NCBI RefSeq assembly: GCF_021155765.1
Contig: NC_060108.1
Coordinates: forward strand, 21,043,025-21,107,024
Direction: 5' to 3'
DNA length: 64,000 nucleotides
From: Diprion similis
Lineage: Eukaryota; Arthropoda; Insecta; Hymenoptera; Diprionidae
Shown: positions 11,784-24,799 of the stretch, piece after piece
How positions within the stretch are numbered: position 1 is the first letter of the stretch
Layout of the letters: each line of letters opens with the position of its first letter
Notes under the pieces: generated by a model
The model's input: the letters and a program-made list of their open reading frames with translations, nothing else
The model's database searches: none
What the model was told of the DNA's origin: nothing
Position numbers and translations under genes: made by a program

Positions 11784-14700
11784 CTGTCAAAAACAATGCT
11801 ACATTAATTCAAGTCCAAGTCCCATCGCGAGCAATGAGATATGTCAAGTGTCCATTACAGACGCGATGTAACAGATCTCAGTTAATGAAGCTTCTGATTC
11901 CAGTTGCCATAACGATGCGTGACTCACGGTTTTGATCACGTGTGTGTACATACACAATCACTGCCGTATCGATATTTTCACTTCATATTATTATTGTAAT
12001 ATTATTTGTGTCCGTTGATCTAGTTCCGAGTTAAAAAAAACGCTGCCGTGTCATTTTCGGCTGATTGCGAGTGACGTGCGTGACGACAGTTGTACGAGAG
12101 ACGCAACTTTCGTGGTAAAAGCTGTATCGATTGCGGTCGTATTTACTTATAGGTATAGGTATACCGAATGCGGCCTCAAGTCACCCTCGAAAACTTTTTT
12201 TTGTTTTCTCGTCAACTTTGAACTTTACTCAAGAGCTTTTTAAAAACAATCGGGCAGCAGGCAGACAACACCGAATTTTTATCACCTCACATACACGATA
12301 ATCAACGCAATTCACTTTGCTGTCATATTGTGGACTAATCGATACCCACTAACGGTTGAATTTTTGTCTATGAAACACGAAGAAGTTCCAGTTCTCCTTT
12401 TCTTTTTAAGCTCACATCGACAAGGGATCAATCCAAATTTCCAAACCTGGGCTCTCACCGTTTTTCCCCAGTTGACTCGAATCGATTCTCTTCAGAATTG
12501 ATCATTCGACTGGATGGTATGTAAGTATAACGGTTTTGCGGTGCGTGCAAAATGAAGAGAAGCTACGTGATAAATTAGAGTGGATTTTATCGCTGTATAA
12601 AGATCGAAATACGGGGGGACCGGTATGTTCTTATTACTGGAATAAAAACACGACGCCTAACGGGGAATTAATGCGGCCATCAAAACTCCGTTAGAATCCA
12701 TACACGCAAGTTATACCTATACACCTTATCCAGAGGGCCTGGAAGAGACAGGTAATTGTTTCTTCTGCATGGCCAAGTTTTATCCACCCGTACAACTTTG
12801 TCGGATAAAAGCCTTTTCGCGAATGACTGATTTTGGAATTTCGTACTCCACACGATATTAACTACTACAGGTTGAATCAAGACCCAAATGGGGCTTTTTT
12901 TTGGAAGACCAGCCGTTATAACTCTTAAAAACAGACGCAATCACTCCCTGGTTTCAGTTTCATTCTCGGTGTTCGGTTCAAAGTGAGAATCCCGAATTTA
13001 ATGAACCGGATGTGGTGTGCTTAAACATTCGTTACCGATACAAAATATTCCCCGACATGAAACTTAAGTCGGAGAATAGTTGAATCGGTTGAACTTTGAA
13101 CAAAACGCCAAGAGAAATAGATAATTATGGGATCGTCGAACGATTGTCGGGTTGAATTGCGGACGATAAAGAGGGACAGAGAAAAATAGTAATTATCGAG
13201 TCAATATCGCGGTTAACGATCACTCATCTAACAGGCCGGGGTTTGAAACGTCGCGCACGTAGCTGCATGGGTACTCATTAAGGGGTAAAAATATCCCCCA
13301 ATCGATGTGTTTACCCATGCGAGGGTAAAAAGAGACGATCTTGGATTTATGTGAAGTGTATTAAGAATTGTTTGAATAATTAACAATAAGCGTATTTCCT
13401 AGAGATAATAACAAACTTGCAAGTATCGTTATAGCACAATAAGCTGAAGCGTGCGTTAGATTTTATAATATGAAAAATTGGCAACTGTTTCCAACTTCCA
13501 TATACAACAGCTTAAACTAAAGTGACCTAAGACAATCAAAATGCGTATGTCACTTAGGTACATTGCGAAGCACAACTTACCATTTGACGTGAATATTCGT
13601 AATTCTTAAACAAAAGGACACGTGAAATTAGTTTAAAAATATTTAGAAATAATTGAGAAAGAAGTAACGATGTAAAAATCAAAAAAACTACATAATTGCA
13701 AGTGAAAATCGGAGAACGCGCTCAATTTAAACTGACGAGGTACTATTTCCATGAATGTACACAGCCAAGTGCGAGCAATACTAGGGGTGTGGGAAGAAAA
13801 ACTCTAGTCACCTTGACTGATGTATCGTCGACGGAGCCAACGCGATGAATGCCACCGACGCCGAGGCGTCGCGGCGCTCAGGTACGAGCGCCGGTCGAAC
13901 TAAGGGTAAACACTGACGATGAAGCCGCGCAGTTAATACCTCGAATATTACTTATCGGATGGCCCGGCGCGATAATCTGTAAGACTCCCTTGTCAGAGTA
14001 CTCTGTTTTCCTATTCAGCCGTTTCGATCACTTAAATTGCGTTTCGATTGACACCCTTGAAACGGATTTAGATCTATTTTTCCACGAGCTCCTATAGCCT
14101 GAATAAGATTTTGACAGTTTCAAAAGTTGGATAGAATTATGATTATTTTTTTGTTGGTTTTCTCGAATTACATACAATACGAGAAACATTAAATTATGAT
14201 AATTTTACAAGCATCACGCGCTGGAACTTCGTAAACAAGGCTTCTAGAGCTTTGTATTTGTAAAGAAGCTTCATTTTCAAACGGGAGGTAGCTACTTGTT
14301 TCAATATTTTTGCACGCAGGCAAGGATATAGTTTGAAATTTTCCCACGTACTAATGACTGATAAAAAATTATTCTATGAAACTTGTGCGATGTAAAGCTG
14401 ATGTACGAAGAAATGCGACGTTCGATTAAAAATCCAACCATCAGTGATGACGTATGCCTACAACCCATGGTAACCAATTTTTTATTGCATAATATATACG
14501 TACCTATATTTACTCGCAAAGCAATACAAATATATATTTCAGAGCCCATTTCCTCCTACCCTTGGTTATCAGATAATAATGAACCCAATGCGACAATACG
14601 GAAATTAGAATAAGACAAATTTCAGTGCGGCGTATAAACATCCGTTGAGAATAACATGTTGAATAATTGATACGAAGCTTTTGCGAGGTGTAGCGAAAGA

Positions 14701-16224
14701 GCTATGCCTCTGGATGGATGGAGAGTTTGAAACACCTGTGGGAATCGAAAAATAAAAGTAACCCGCCTACTTCCGACATCTCATAATGCGATTACATCTA
14801 TTCCTGTATCGCTTCTGCACCTTATATCCTGACAATGTAGGTATCGATCTGACTTTGAAGAACGAGGTTGGGTGTCGAGATCGACTCCCGGATATGTTAT
14901 GAAGGGGTGAATACCCCGCGCTGTCACGACCAGTTTCCATGGTGAGGGTGGTATTTTCACCATTTCTATTTTTAGTACAACAATAAAAGCGCGCTGATTG
15001 CCACATTGACGGTTATGAATTAGCGATTTTTCGTGACAAGCACTCGACAACCGATTGCAAACAGTTCGCCAGATCAGGGTGGCAGACAAACATGTCACGA
15101 TAGACAAATCGGGATACAATCGAACGCTTCAAAACTCGTTCTAGAGAATAAACCATCATAGGTAAATTATTTACCACGATAGTTTAATGGCTGAGGTATA
15201 GCGGAATCAGGTTCACCCGAAAATGCCATTCGTACAATATAAGGTATCCAACATTTGGCACGCATATAACAAAGCTGAGTGTCCATGTGGTTCTAGGGAG
15301 GGTGAATATTACATATGAGAAAATGGCAGTTGCGGCAACGGGTAATTCTGACCTCTACACCATTCTATGACCGTGGCTTACTTGCTGGCCCAAAGACACG
15401 TGGCACTTTGTCGGTAAGGTATGAATACCACGTCATCAAACTGCGCTATATACCTACTCGGATATTAATTCCACAAGTCTGGACTCTCTTCGTCGCCTCT
15501 TTTGCCTCGCCTAAAAAAAGCCCAGTTTCAAGTGCATATATATGTATACCATGGGTCGTATTTCTAATGTGTTTATACTGTAAGGTATCAGAGGGTTCTT
15601 AATGACCTGGAAACCAATTTCGATGCAAGCGAATGGCTGTAGAAAAAATTTTATGGGTACCTAGAGAGGGGAAAATCGAAGTAATCAAGATCACCATGAA
15701 CGATAATAAAGTTTATTAGTTATTCTGGAAAGAAATGCGCTCGATCGAGACGTGAAACTTCATTTCCACTCGTAGTTTTCTTTCTTTTTTACCCAAGTCG
15801 ATCGAATACAAGCTTTTCACGATCTCCGAAGAAATCTTGAGCTATTTTTGTACCATGAGAGCTTAACTTTCCTGACTATACAGAGCTCGCGACGAAAGCC
15901 GGAAGCTACTGCGACCTGGTGAACGTTGAGTAAACTGCTGCGAGCTCGAGAGTTTCAGCTACGCGCTACGGTATAATCGAGCTCTACTTCCGGCACGCAC
16001 GAATCGATCCGACGTGTTCTAAATAGGAACAATTGCGTGGCCCTAAACTAGCGCTTTGATATAGTAATTTCGACATTTCCTGAAGATGCCCTAAATTCAA
16101 TCGCTCAACTGTAATACTTCCTAAGAAATCCAGTTCTGGAAATCTAATTCATGAGCTAAAAAACTACTTTACAGCAATTTCTGTTCGACTCCAAATTCTC
16201 GTCTCATAAACGCCCTACTAAAAA
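11784..16224. other. Gene-free stretch upstream of the stomatin first coding exon
   Basis: No exon or recognisable mobile element seen. The stomatin 5' untranslated exon and promoter probably lie in this stretch or further right, but no convincing start site could be picked. A compact GC-rich patch at 13836-13970 (repeated cgacgccgaggcgtcgcggcg-type palindromic bases) is the only compositional outlier. Confidence 0.5.
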
Positions 16225-16398
16225 TCTGGATGTGTCAAATCATATAATGTTTTGATCTAATATAAATGATGACTCGTGCTTTTGTAAATTATCATGTGAT
16301 TTCTTATATAATTTATCGAATTTACATTTAAAAAATCATGTAATAAATCACACGCTGAATTCTTTCAAAACATTATATGATTCATCCATCCATCCAGA
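16225..16398. mobile_element. MITE-like element with about 30-bp terminal inverted repeats
   Basis: The left end (16225-16254) reads TCTGGATG...AATCATATAATGTTTTGA. The reverse complement of the right end (16365-16398) reads TCTGGATG...GAATCATATAATGTTTTGAA, with a short TGGA-type repeat expansion inside the right arm. The 110-bp core is AT-rich and itself contains imperfect inverted copies of ATCATGTGATTT/AAATCACA-like sequence. There is no coding capacity. No clear target-site duplication flanks it, so superfamily assignment is not possible. It could also be a long cruciform-forming palindrome of other origin. Confidence 0.5.
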
Positions 16399-17099
16399 CC
16401 ATCATTTTCGGTAGGACGAGACTTACAATTAATGCAGACGTGTTTTGCACTTCGTCAGACGCTTTAGCGATTCATCCGAATATTTTAGTTGAATACCGAA
16501 ATGAAATACGAAAACTGAAGCATCCTCGTTAGTCTCCACAGCATGAATATTGCAAATAGAGTTTGTCCACAGTCATACAATTACCGATTCGTACACTTGC
16601 TCATGAATATTTAAAAATCACGTTCGATTCTATTTTGAGACAGAAAATTGAGCAACTTATTCTATATCCCATTAAACCAAAACGGCAATACTAATTACCT
16701 TAAAATTGACCATTTTCCGATTGTTATTAGCTCTCTCAGTCCACTGATCACTCGTTATGAGACGACTGAAAAACATACCTTTAATTTTGGCCAAGTTGAA
16801 GTTGAAGCGACACAAACGAACTTAATTCGATGTTAATTCTCGCCTCAACACTGTGTTAAAAAAAAATCCAATTCCGCCAACGTATAGATACGCGTGTAGA
16901 AATAACGACGGTGCGAATTGTTCGGTGTCAAAGGCAATACAAGAGGCGCGAGCATTGACAACAGAAGGCAGCTTGGCGCTAGGCTGGATCGATCAGCCAG
17001 AGTTTTGCCTCAAGTTTTCTTCGTGATTAATATGAGAAAGGTATGACCTAGGCAGGAGTCTACAGCTATGACGCGGGGTCACTATAGGTGACAAGAGAC

Positions 17100-17540
17100 G
17101 CCAAGCCTTAGGTATACACCATGGATGGTGTGTATAGACAGGCTTCGAGGCGGGGGTGCAGGATGAAAGAAACGCGCGGCATCATCGCGTCAGGAATTTG
17201 ATTTGAAAGTGGCTTCCGCCATTCAACGGAACAACAAAGAGCTTTTCCTATAAAAACGAGCGCCAAAGATCCTCGGCAATTCATGCCGGGATCATATTAA
17301 GACGCGTATAGGGGTTTCGAGGGAAATAATCCATAACGCGGACCACGCAACGAGGGTGGTTTCGAAGCTCGTAAAATTGCTGCCACGGCCGGGATTTCAT
17401 CCCCGTTGGATACCCTTCTTGGCATTTACGAGTCGTGGTCCTCGCTGGCGCCGGTCTGACGATTCTGCGTTGGTCGCGACGCCGAGGCTTCTGGCCTCCT
17501 CCTCTGCGCCACGTGTCGACGGTAGTGACGTCAGTGTCTA
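17100..17540. promoter_or_regulatory. GC-rich patch with a palindromic CRE-type site and an E-box
   Basis: Locally GC-rich DNA with abundant CpG. It contains a perfect TGACGTCA at 17526-17533 and a CACGTG E-box about 15 nt upstream. A hairpin-capable ATACACCAT/ATGGTGTGTAT lies at about 17116-17138. Such patches often mark insect promoters or enhancers, but no adjacent exon could be identified, so the assignment is inference only. Confidence 0.2.
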
Positions 17541-18180
17541 AAGCTCCGTGGCTCTGCTTGCGTCGTACCCTTTCGGTCGGCTATTATTAACCCGCGTACA
17601 TAGGTCTTCCCGATTTTACCATTTCTTGTCAGCCGGAGGGAGTGAGGAGCTTGTTGTGTCGAAAACAACCCCTCCGGAGCAGCTGGCTAAATGCCTGCAC
17701 CATTGGGGAAACTTACTGACCGTCAGTTTCTCGAGGGTTGAGTAGACAGGATTAAGCGGCTGATCAAATTCCCCAGTCGGGTCCATCTGTCCCTAATCAG
17801 CAATCAATTTCTGGCTCAATTACGCGTGCGCATTGGAGACATAATCGGCTGAGCGTTAGGGATGAGGAAAGGATGTCCAATCGGTTTACCCCAGAGTCGA
17901 ACGGGTTAAAGAATCGAAACAAAAAAGGGCGAAACAGACTTGTTGAGCCATTAAAATAAAATTGCAAATGTAGGAATGAGCATTCAATGTAAGTATCGAT
18001 TCAAATGCACCCTCATCCCTGTGGAAGACGATGGGCATTGTTTCAGATGAACAAACTCGTGTGTAAACCGGAACAAAGTTCACTCCTCGTTCGAATATAA
18101 TTTCTTTTAGGCTTAAATTATACAGCCTTTCGAATACGCGGTTAATTCTTGAATAAAAATGTTCAGTAAATTCCCGGAGC

Positions 18181-18360
18181 TTCGGTTCACCCCGCTTTAA
18201 AGTTCTACAAAGAGCTTAGGCAGTTACCAGCGCTGTATATGTACAAGGTCGCCAAGTTTTCAGCCGCACCCTCTTTCCCTGTTATAGAGTATATATTATT
18301 AAAGGTCATTTACGTGCTTGCACGCCACACCTCGGACCCACCCGTTACCTAATTCAAGAG
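18181..18360. repeat. Diverged segmental repeat, copy I of the block also found at 31560-31740
   Basis: This aligns without obvious gaps to 31560-31740 over about 110 nt, anchored by shared strings such as GCCGCACCCTCT / GACCGCACCCTCT and ATTTACGTGCTTGCACGCCACACC / ATTTATTTGCTCGTTCGGCGCACC. Part of a colinear series of duplicated blocks around the galactosyltransferase copies. The function is unknown. Confidence 0.5.
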
Positions 18361-20350
18361 ATGGACACAATATGATATGTTCGCGTGGCCGAGCTTTTAT
18401 GCCGAAGAACGAAATCACTCGGCTTAATTCCCTTGAACGTTGCCTGCACGAGGCTTCTGTTTTCTTGTTGCATTCGACATCGGACGGCTTAAAGCGCAAT
18501 TTTTCACACCACTTACCTACCGTTATTTCGTCGCCATTTTGTTACTTTTATTTTTGCATTTAAGCAAAATGTGACACGAAATTCAAGTCACTCTTGTCGA
18601 GCTCTAGTTTTTACTCGCCGGATGAATCCCCCCTCTTCCTTCTCTCCTCCTGCCGTTGGAACTCAGTTTCACCTTCTGCCTAGGACTCTCTTTACGACTT
18701 ACGACTACCGTAAATTTGTATAATGAAGAATTTCGACGCCCTACCGACACAAGTTCACGGTACCGTTCCGCGACTTCTTGCACAAGTTGTCGAGCTTATT
18801 GTTAGTTAAACTGCTAAGTAAAAGCGTTGCTAATCTTACTATGCCGCTGAAACACTTCTAGCGCACAAGAATTCTGACGTATTAATTAAACAGTACTTAA
18901 CCTCGTGTCAAATGCATATCATAAATTTACTCACGCAGGCGATAATAAACATTTTATTTCGATTTTTCAATTCACAAAATTTCATTCAACGTAACAGCTC
19001 CAGATACGTTTAACTATTTCCATCAATTTCAAGTCATTCGAGTGTAGCATGATTTCACAGATGAATTCTATCGCGTAGCATCCGATTGAGGATTATAATA
19101 CAAATTACTGAGGATAACCCTGATTGATATTCAAATGATCGTGTGCTATATCAAGTATTAATTTGGTACCGGGTTCACTTGGCGAGACGTACGTATTCAA
19201 CGATTTTCTCAGACATTTTTTTCACTCTTGAGCCTTCATTAATATTATAATTAGAATAGAACCTGAGTTTTCTATAGTTTCTTCCTTTTTCTTTCACCAC
19301 TCTTCTTTTCATTAATTTTCTTTCCTTTTCATTTTTTCTAGTTATTCGGAAAGTTTTAACGAGATGCACACACCGACGATCACTACACTATTCACAGTGC
19401 TGGTGTAAAAATTTTACCTACGACACGAGAAGTTGTCGGCAATTATCACTCGCTGCAAAAATATAAAAAACAAAAAGAAAAAAACGAAAGAACCTCGATG
19501 GTGTTAACGATCCTCAAACTTTTCTACTACCACACAACGCGGTTTCAACAACGCGTCGAACCTCGTAATCACCCCGTAATCAATTTGCAATTACATTCAG
19601 ACGGCGACTCACCCCCTACACAAATGATGCGGTGACACCCACTTGATTGAAATCGAATAAATATATTTTTTATTTATCGATTTACATCACAATTCACGTT
19701 TGCAAACAACAGCATTCTCAAGAGAAGTTCCATCGAGATCAGACACAACAACGGCGAAGCACAAGACTTTCACCACGGTGGAATTGGAAGCAATCCTCCT
19801 CTCCCACGAACTGCAGAACCGTTTACTCTGTACTTCTAAGTCACATCTGCGCAGTCAGAGTGCTGAGAAATAGTAATCAGAAACGCAATAAATAACGCAG
19901 CCTTCTAGACGTATTAATCAGCGACGAGAGTCACTTTCATTGTACGTCCAGTTACCCTGAGATGGGTAACCGACCAAAGTTCTGATCCCCGCTTATCGTT
20001 AGTAACACCTGGAACACATGTTTGTGAGTGCAAAGTTCTGCCTCCCTCGACAAAAGGGTGACAGAACGGGAATAACGTTTAATACAGGCGTAGGGGAGAT
20101 AACGATCACAGACAAGTGATAAAGCAGGTGAGATTCGCGCAAAACCTTTCTTGTCACAGCGATCTTTTTCTTGTGTTACCCGACCAGATCAAGCCTGGTA
20201 TGAAAAGATTTTTCCAACTCTGAACCTCCGCGGTTTAAACCTTGATCTCAACCTTTTTATGCGTATATTAGAAATCAGTCACACCACTTGGGTCTGACCC
20301 TCCTCAAGCTGCACACTCTGAATCCACAGGAACAGACCTGCGGATTCGCG
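18361..20350. other. Gene-free stretch between duplicated blocks
   Basis: No supported exon. A weak match to the 32.8-kb region occurs around 19958-19985 (GGGTAACCGACCAAAGTTCT versus GGGTAACCCTGAACAAAGTT), in keeping with a longer decayed duplication. The rest is AT-rich without recognisable content. Confidence 0.4.
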
Positions 20351-20359
20351 ATGGTCACA

Positions 20360-20470
20360 GAGCGGCACGAATTCCGTCCAAAATCCAGACCTATACCCAC
20401 AATCAACGTCCCATGAATATTCACGTGGTTACGTGACGTTTGCCAATCGAGCGGTGTCTCGGGTCCAGCA
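20360..20470. repeat. Triplicated block, copy I (contains CCATGAATATTCACGTGG)
   Basis: About 100 nt aligned with 33200-33310 and more weakly with 24800-24910. An identical 18-mer, CCATGAATATTCACGTGG, sits at 20411-20428 here and at 33251-33268 in copy III. It combines a perfect TGAATATTCA palindrome with an overlapping CACGTG E-box. Read on the plus strand as coding, copies I and III align over 33 codons without an indel. The aligned stretch includes HEYSRG and VSRV, and 9 codons differ only by synonymous third-base changes. The minus strand is also open in copy III but is interrupted in copy I. Whether the block is an exon or a regulatory element is unresolved. Confidence 0.55.
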
Positions 20471-20858
20471 CAGTTTAGCGTCTGCAGTGAAATTTGAGGT
20501 TGTTCGTCTTTCGTTCAGAGTTTGGCTTCTTTTATCTGTAATATTTTGCCTGTCATATTCGCAAAGACCAACGTTTTACAATTTTAAGCTAGAAGTTGCA
20601 TTCCGCAATTCATTTGTTACGAAATTTTTGAAATCAAATTACGTACATGTATACCCTCGTACCAGCGTTGTCCTACGACTTTCAGCTCAAGTAGTAACCT
20701 CGGTGGTCAGAGATAATTTTTTCTTCCGTTTCATGGGTATCGTAACAAATTCTTGCATATGGAATGAGAAAATGCACTTATTTTTACATAACTTTGTGTT
20801 TTTCGTACGGTCTAATCGTTGGCATTACTCACAGTGCAGTAAAATTGTGTTGCGATAG
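20433..20858 (+). other. Long open frame of unknown status next to the triplicated block
   Basis: A 141-codon frame without a usual ATG at its listed start, continuing the frame that is aligned between copies I and III of the block. It is rich in Phe, Val and Ser, matches no family I know, and has no visible splice-site support. The homologous frame at 33 kb diverges soon after the block. Probably fortuitous or a relic; recorded because of its length and its link to the conserved block. Confidence 0.15.
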
Positions 20859-21307
20859 TAGAATGAGTTTTACAGGATAAAATCAGCTTATAAAGATAAT
20901 AAATCAATTTTTAAATTATCGTATCTTAAAAATTATGCTTTTAGTGCAGTTCACGCTACATCAATTCAACGCAAGATCGAACAACAGCCGAAGAATGTAC
21001 TACAAATCAATTTTGAGACGAAAAGTTCCGTTAAAAAAAGCTCCTGCAAGCAAATGAATACATGTATATCGTCTTCTAGGAACAATTATAAATTAGCGAG
21101 TACGAATGACATCTAGTTTCACGTGCAGAGACTCAATGTGAGCGATTTTTTGTCCAAAATAATCACAGATAACCGAACGTTAAAACACTATTACTTATAC
21201 ACGCGAATTTCCACGCTCACTTGAGAACAAATAACCCCATACACATATCTTTTCCTTTGTGCTGAATTCTTCCGTGTATGTAACTGTTTCACCGACGTGT
21301 CAGACTA

Positions 21308-22300
21308 AGTTAGAGTCGAGACGATCGCCTTTCACAGCGCCCTCATATCACCCTCAACCACTTATGGTCCGACGATCAGAAAATCGACTGCATAACTTAA
21401 AGAGTAGCCTTTTTGGGCCGGCCAGGGTGAGCGGATGTTGACACCCCCCCCCCCCCCCCCCCAATCAACTTCAAATAATTAAAAAAACACCTCAACTCTA
21501 AGATAGTCCGTTTTGTGATCAAAGTTACTTATAAAAATAACACGGGGGAAAACTTTTTCTTCAGCATATATTTTATTTATTTTATTGCAAGAGTAATAAT
21601 ATTCCGGAAAATCTGTAACTGCGAGGTTTTAGTGGGCATTAGTGTTACTGTCTGAAAAAAATCACATCATCATACCAGGCAACTTTTCTAGATGAATTGA
21701 ACTTCTTTTGAATAAAAAAAGTCAGATTTCGATTTGACTTACGTTCGGGAGATAAGAAATGAAAACTCAACACTTACAAGTTGTGAAGATTCAGAAATTG
21801 AGTAGCGTCAAGGATTCAGAGGAAAATACATTGAAATATCGTTATTCTTTCTTTTTGTTATAATAATATACACAAGAGATCAAACTTCCCGTAACCGTTC
21901 CTGTGGTTACTTCTGTTTGTGGAATTGATATGCTTATCTTAAATACTCCACCACATGGTATTCTATATCAGCATGAATATTTGCACAAGTGTACTGTAGT
22001 TGTTACGATGGCAAAAAATGGAGAATTATATTTACAGCTTCACGACGTTAGGTATGGAGGATGATCTTTTGTAATCACACCGGCAAGTAAATCAAGAAGC
22101 CTTTCTTACTTGGACAGTGATACTTGGCCCACTTGAGCGCCATGACGTGTTTTTAGGTCAGGTTCCTGTAAGGGTCCCGATAGCTGCCCTGAATGTTGTC
22201 ACCGTGAATATTGTTCTCTTCCTGAAACTTACTCTGGAGTTTAGGACAAGTTCCAACGTGGAAAAGTACGATTAGACAACAATGTACACCAACTTATTAC
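21308..22300 (-). pseudogene. Beta-1,3-galactosyltransferase pseudogene P1 (parts of both exons)
   Basis: Two minus-strand fragments lie about as far apart as the matching exon ends of the intact copies. The exon 1 part (22105 to about 22300) translates with LIVLFHVG, CPKLQ and KHVMALKWAKYHC, matching the intact EEED...YGDIVQG...KHVMALKW region. It has a stop (TAA, 22155-22153) in place of the conserved Tyr of NLTYKH. The exon 2 part (21308-21391) matches the last 26 codons of the 25.5-kb gene and has two stops: TAA at 21364-21362 for Gln and TGA at 21334-21332 for the Trp of ALWKAV. The centre of exon 2, including the metal-binding aspartates, is not recognisable. A 19-base C tract has appeared beside it. 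The gene is clearly inactive. Confidence 0.85.
21444..21462 (+). repeat. Poly-C tract, 19 bases
   Basis: An uninterrupted run of 19 cytosines between the exon 2 and exon 1 relics of pseudogene P1. Such runs are replication- and assembly-unstable, so the length is unreliable. Confidence 0.9.
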
Positions 22301-23330
22301 CCGTTGATTAGATAACTCCACACAGCTGCATCCGGTGTTTCTGAACGATCACGTAGCTTCGGATAAAAGTATTTCAAATACGAACCATTCACGTTTGAAA
22401 TATATTACAAATGTTGGAGATAATTTGTCTTGGTTATACGCTTTTGAGATTGACAATAATGCGGAGTGTACCGATAAAACACGTACGCGGCAGATTCTGC
22501 AGAAGTCTTATCTTACTTACTTTACTCCCTCACCTTACTCTCTTCCGAGATTTACTATTTATATTAGATTTAGCACAGCTTGGTAGCACGATATACTTTT
22601 GGACGTACAAAAAACTCTGAACGAATCAGCAGCCGAGCGAATAAGTTAAACATCCCAAAACATTAAAAATTTACATAATTTTTTGAAACATAATTGTTGA
22701 TTCTTTCATACTTCAAGTATAGCTTGGCTCAATTGGGTTAATCATACCGGACACTACTGAGAAAATGGCTCGATAATGTACATAAACGTGGACTACCTGT
22801 AAGAGTTTCCCCGTCCATTGCGAGCCAACAAGACAGTTGCAAATTATTCGGTTTGTATAAAAAACGAATCTGGTAACAGAATTTGTTGCGTAACAAAGAT
22901 GCTGAAAGTTGATTATTTTTATCATCATTGCGGGCGAGTAAATTCTATTCCAGGCTAAAATGCGAGAAGCAACAAATGAATACTTATCGGTGACTCATGT
23001 CAGATAACAGTTATGAACATCAATATTTGCAGTAATTTTCAGGAATCTTCGCCCAAAACCAAACTTGACTTTATGTACAAGTATTTTATATTTCTTCACT
23101 CTCTTTGCCGGCAGTTTTTTTATCTTTCGTTGCTAGAGAACTTTCTTCGCGAGATGTAGCAACTTGCAAACATACTGCAACTATATCGTGAGAGTAAAAG
23201 CATTGCGAATTTCCCCTTAATCCTAATGAACTTGAACCCATTGCACAAAGCTTCGTTACATAGATAAAAATTCGGAAAAAAAATATAACCAGGTTGTTTA
23301 TACAGAGTTATTCTACCTCACTAAAGTCTC
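22301..23330. other. Gene-free stretch between pseudogene P1 and the next duplicated block
   Basis: This would correspond to the 5' half of exon 1 and the upstream DNA of P1, but no further galactosyltransferase similarity is detectable beyond about 22300. Only short AT-rich frames are present. Confidence 0.5.
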
Positions 23331-23394
23331 AATAATGCGTTCACCCCTCACCTTGTATGTTCGTGACCAAGGTAGAGGATGACAAGCAACTCAC

Positions 23395-23660
23395 CCACGT
23401 TAACGATGTTACAATCACTCCGGTGAAGGTGAGTATTTCTTTCTTCTTTTTGCGCGTTTTTCTTGCATAATTGATGGCTTCAAGTAGCATTGTGCTCGAA
23501 TTTAATCAAACCAAGATAAGTTAACCGGCTAGAAACAAAGTTTTCACGACACTTGAAAGGTACACAACGGGATTTGCTTACTTTGAGTTATAATTTGAAA
23601 GTACAAGTTCTATTCAGGGTCCGGTACAATTTACTGTTGACTTTCAAATACGTAGAAAAC
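23395..23660. repeat. Diverged segmental repeat matching 32450-32710
   Basis: This aligns with indels to 32450-32710. Shared anchors are GATGTTAC/TATGTTAC, the pyrimidine-rich TTTCTTCTTTTT stretch, TTGTGCTCGAATTTAAT / TTGTGCTCGAGTTTAAT, AAGTTCTATTC and GGTAC(A/C)ATTT(A/G)CTGTT. The gapped pattern suggests non-coding sequence. The order relative to the other duplicated blocks is the same in both copies. Confidence 0.5.
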
Positions 23661-24514
23661 TTCCAGCTATGGAGGTGATGGGGACCCATCTTCGTCATGA
23701 TCACAGACGTAATTACTAGTCGCGCCAAAGTATTGATTGGCAGCAATTGTCAACACCCACGACACACCCAAGCCTTGAGTTTGGTAAGCCAGCGAAACTT
23801 TGATTCCAGTTTTCCGATATCTGGATGATTGAGGTGAGTTTCGTAGATTGTTGGTCAAAGATCTACGAAATCCTAGGTCAGTCGCAAATCTTTCTCATGT
23901 AAAAATGTTATACTTGGCAATGGCTAACTACCATAGTAATTAAAGTTAATTAAACAAGGAAGAAAATGTATCGCATCTGACTAAATTTAAACTAGTTTGT
24001 AAGTAACACATCAATGTCATGTTAAACATTTATGTATTTACAATGAAGTCTCAAGATATTTGGCAGGGCCCGGCCGGCACGTCGACAAAGAAATAAATAA
24101 ATATGTTGACCAACAATCGACGAATATCACCTCGATCGATCCATCCCGGTCACGAAATTCAACTTTAAATATCGGGGTGTATAAAGGCATTCTTATCGTC
24201 TTCGTAGAAACCCAGTTCGAGTAACGTGTGATACATAAGGAAAAGTCATTGAAATATTTTTCTTTCTTTTTTCTTACCATATCTACTATAAATAAGAGCT
24301 TTCTCAAACTGTGACGCCAACAGCTGGTTGCATATCCGCTTGCGTTCTTGCGGTTACTTACGTTTGTGAAATGAACGTGCTTATCGTCTTATACTCAAGA
24401 ATCACATTGTCTTCTTACTTGTCTTATACTCCGTAAGAATATTCGCTCAAATATAGTGCAATTTTTGCGATGGCACAAAAGTGGAAAATTAGATTTTTTC
24501 CCCACCCTTTTCCA

Positions 24515-24670
24515 CTTGTACAGTGATACGTGGCCCACTTGAGCGCCATGACGTGTCGTTTTTTAGAGCACGTTCCTGTAAGCTTCCCAAAAGCTGCCCT
24601 GAATGGTGTTACCGTGAATATTGTCCTCTTCCTGAAGCTTACCCAGGAGTTTAGGGCAAACAGTCAATTC
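24515..24670 (-). pseudogene. Beta-1,3-galactosyltransferase pseudogene P2 (3' end of exon 1 only)
   Basis: This minus-strand fragment translates as CPKLLGKLQEEDNIHG...IQGSF, clearly homologous to pseudogene P1 and to the intact exon 1. It carries the same TAA (24565-24563) at the conserved Tyr of NLTYKH, then an extra four bases that shift KHVMALKW out of frame. The splice donor is degraded (ACAAGTGG). No exon 2 counterpart was found below it. The flanking DNA at about 24340-24500 also matches the DNA at about 21910-22050 beside P1, so P1 and P2 are copies of one larger segment, offset by about 2.4 kb. Confidence 0.8.
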
Positions 24671-24799
24671 TAAATGCTAAAAACAAGTTAAGTGTGATAC
24701 GTAATCGTTATCTGCAGGTGATGATGAAAATTGTGTGGATGCATTTAATCCAGCGACATCCTGATCAATCCTATACGGAAACGGATGTCCGGTTAGCAC

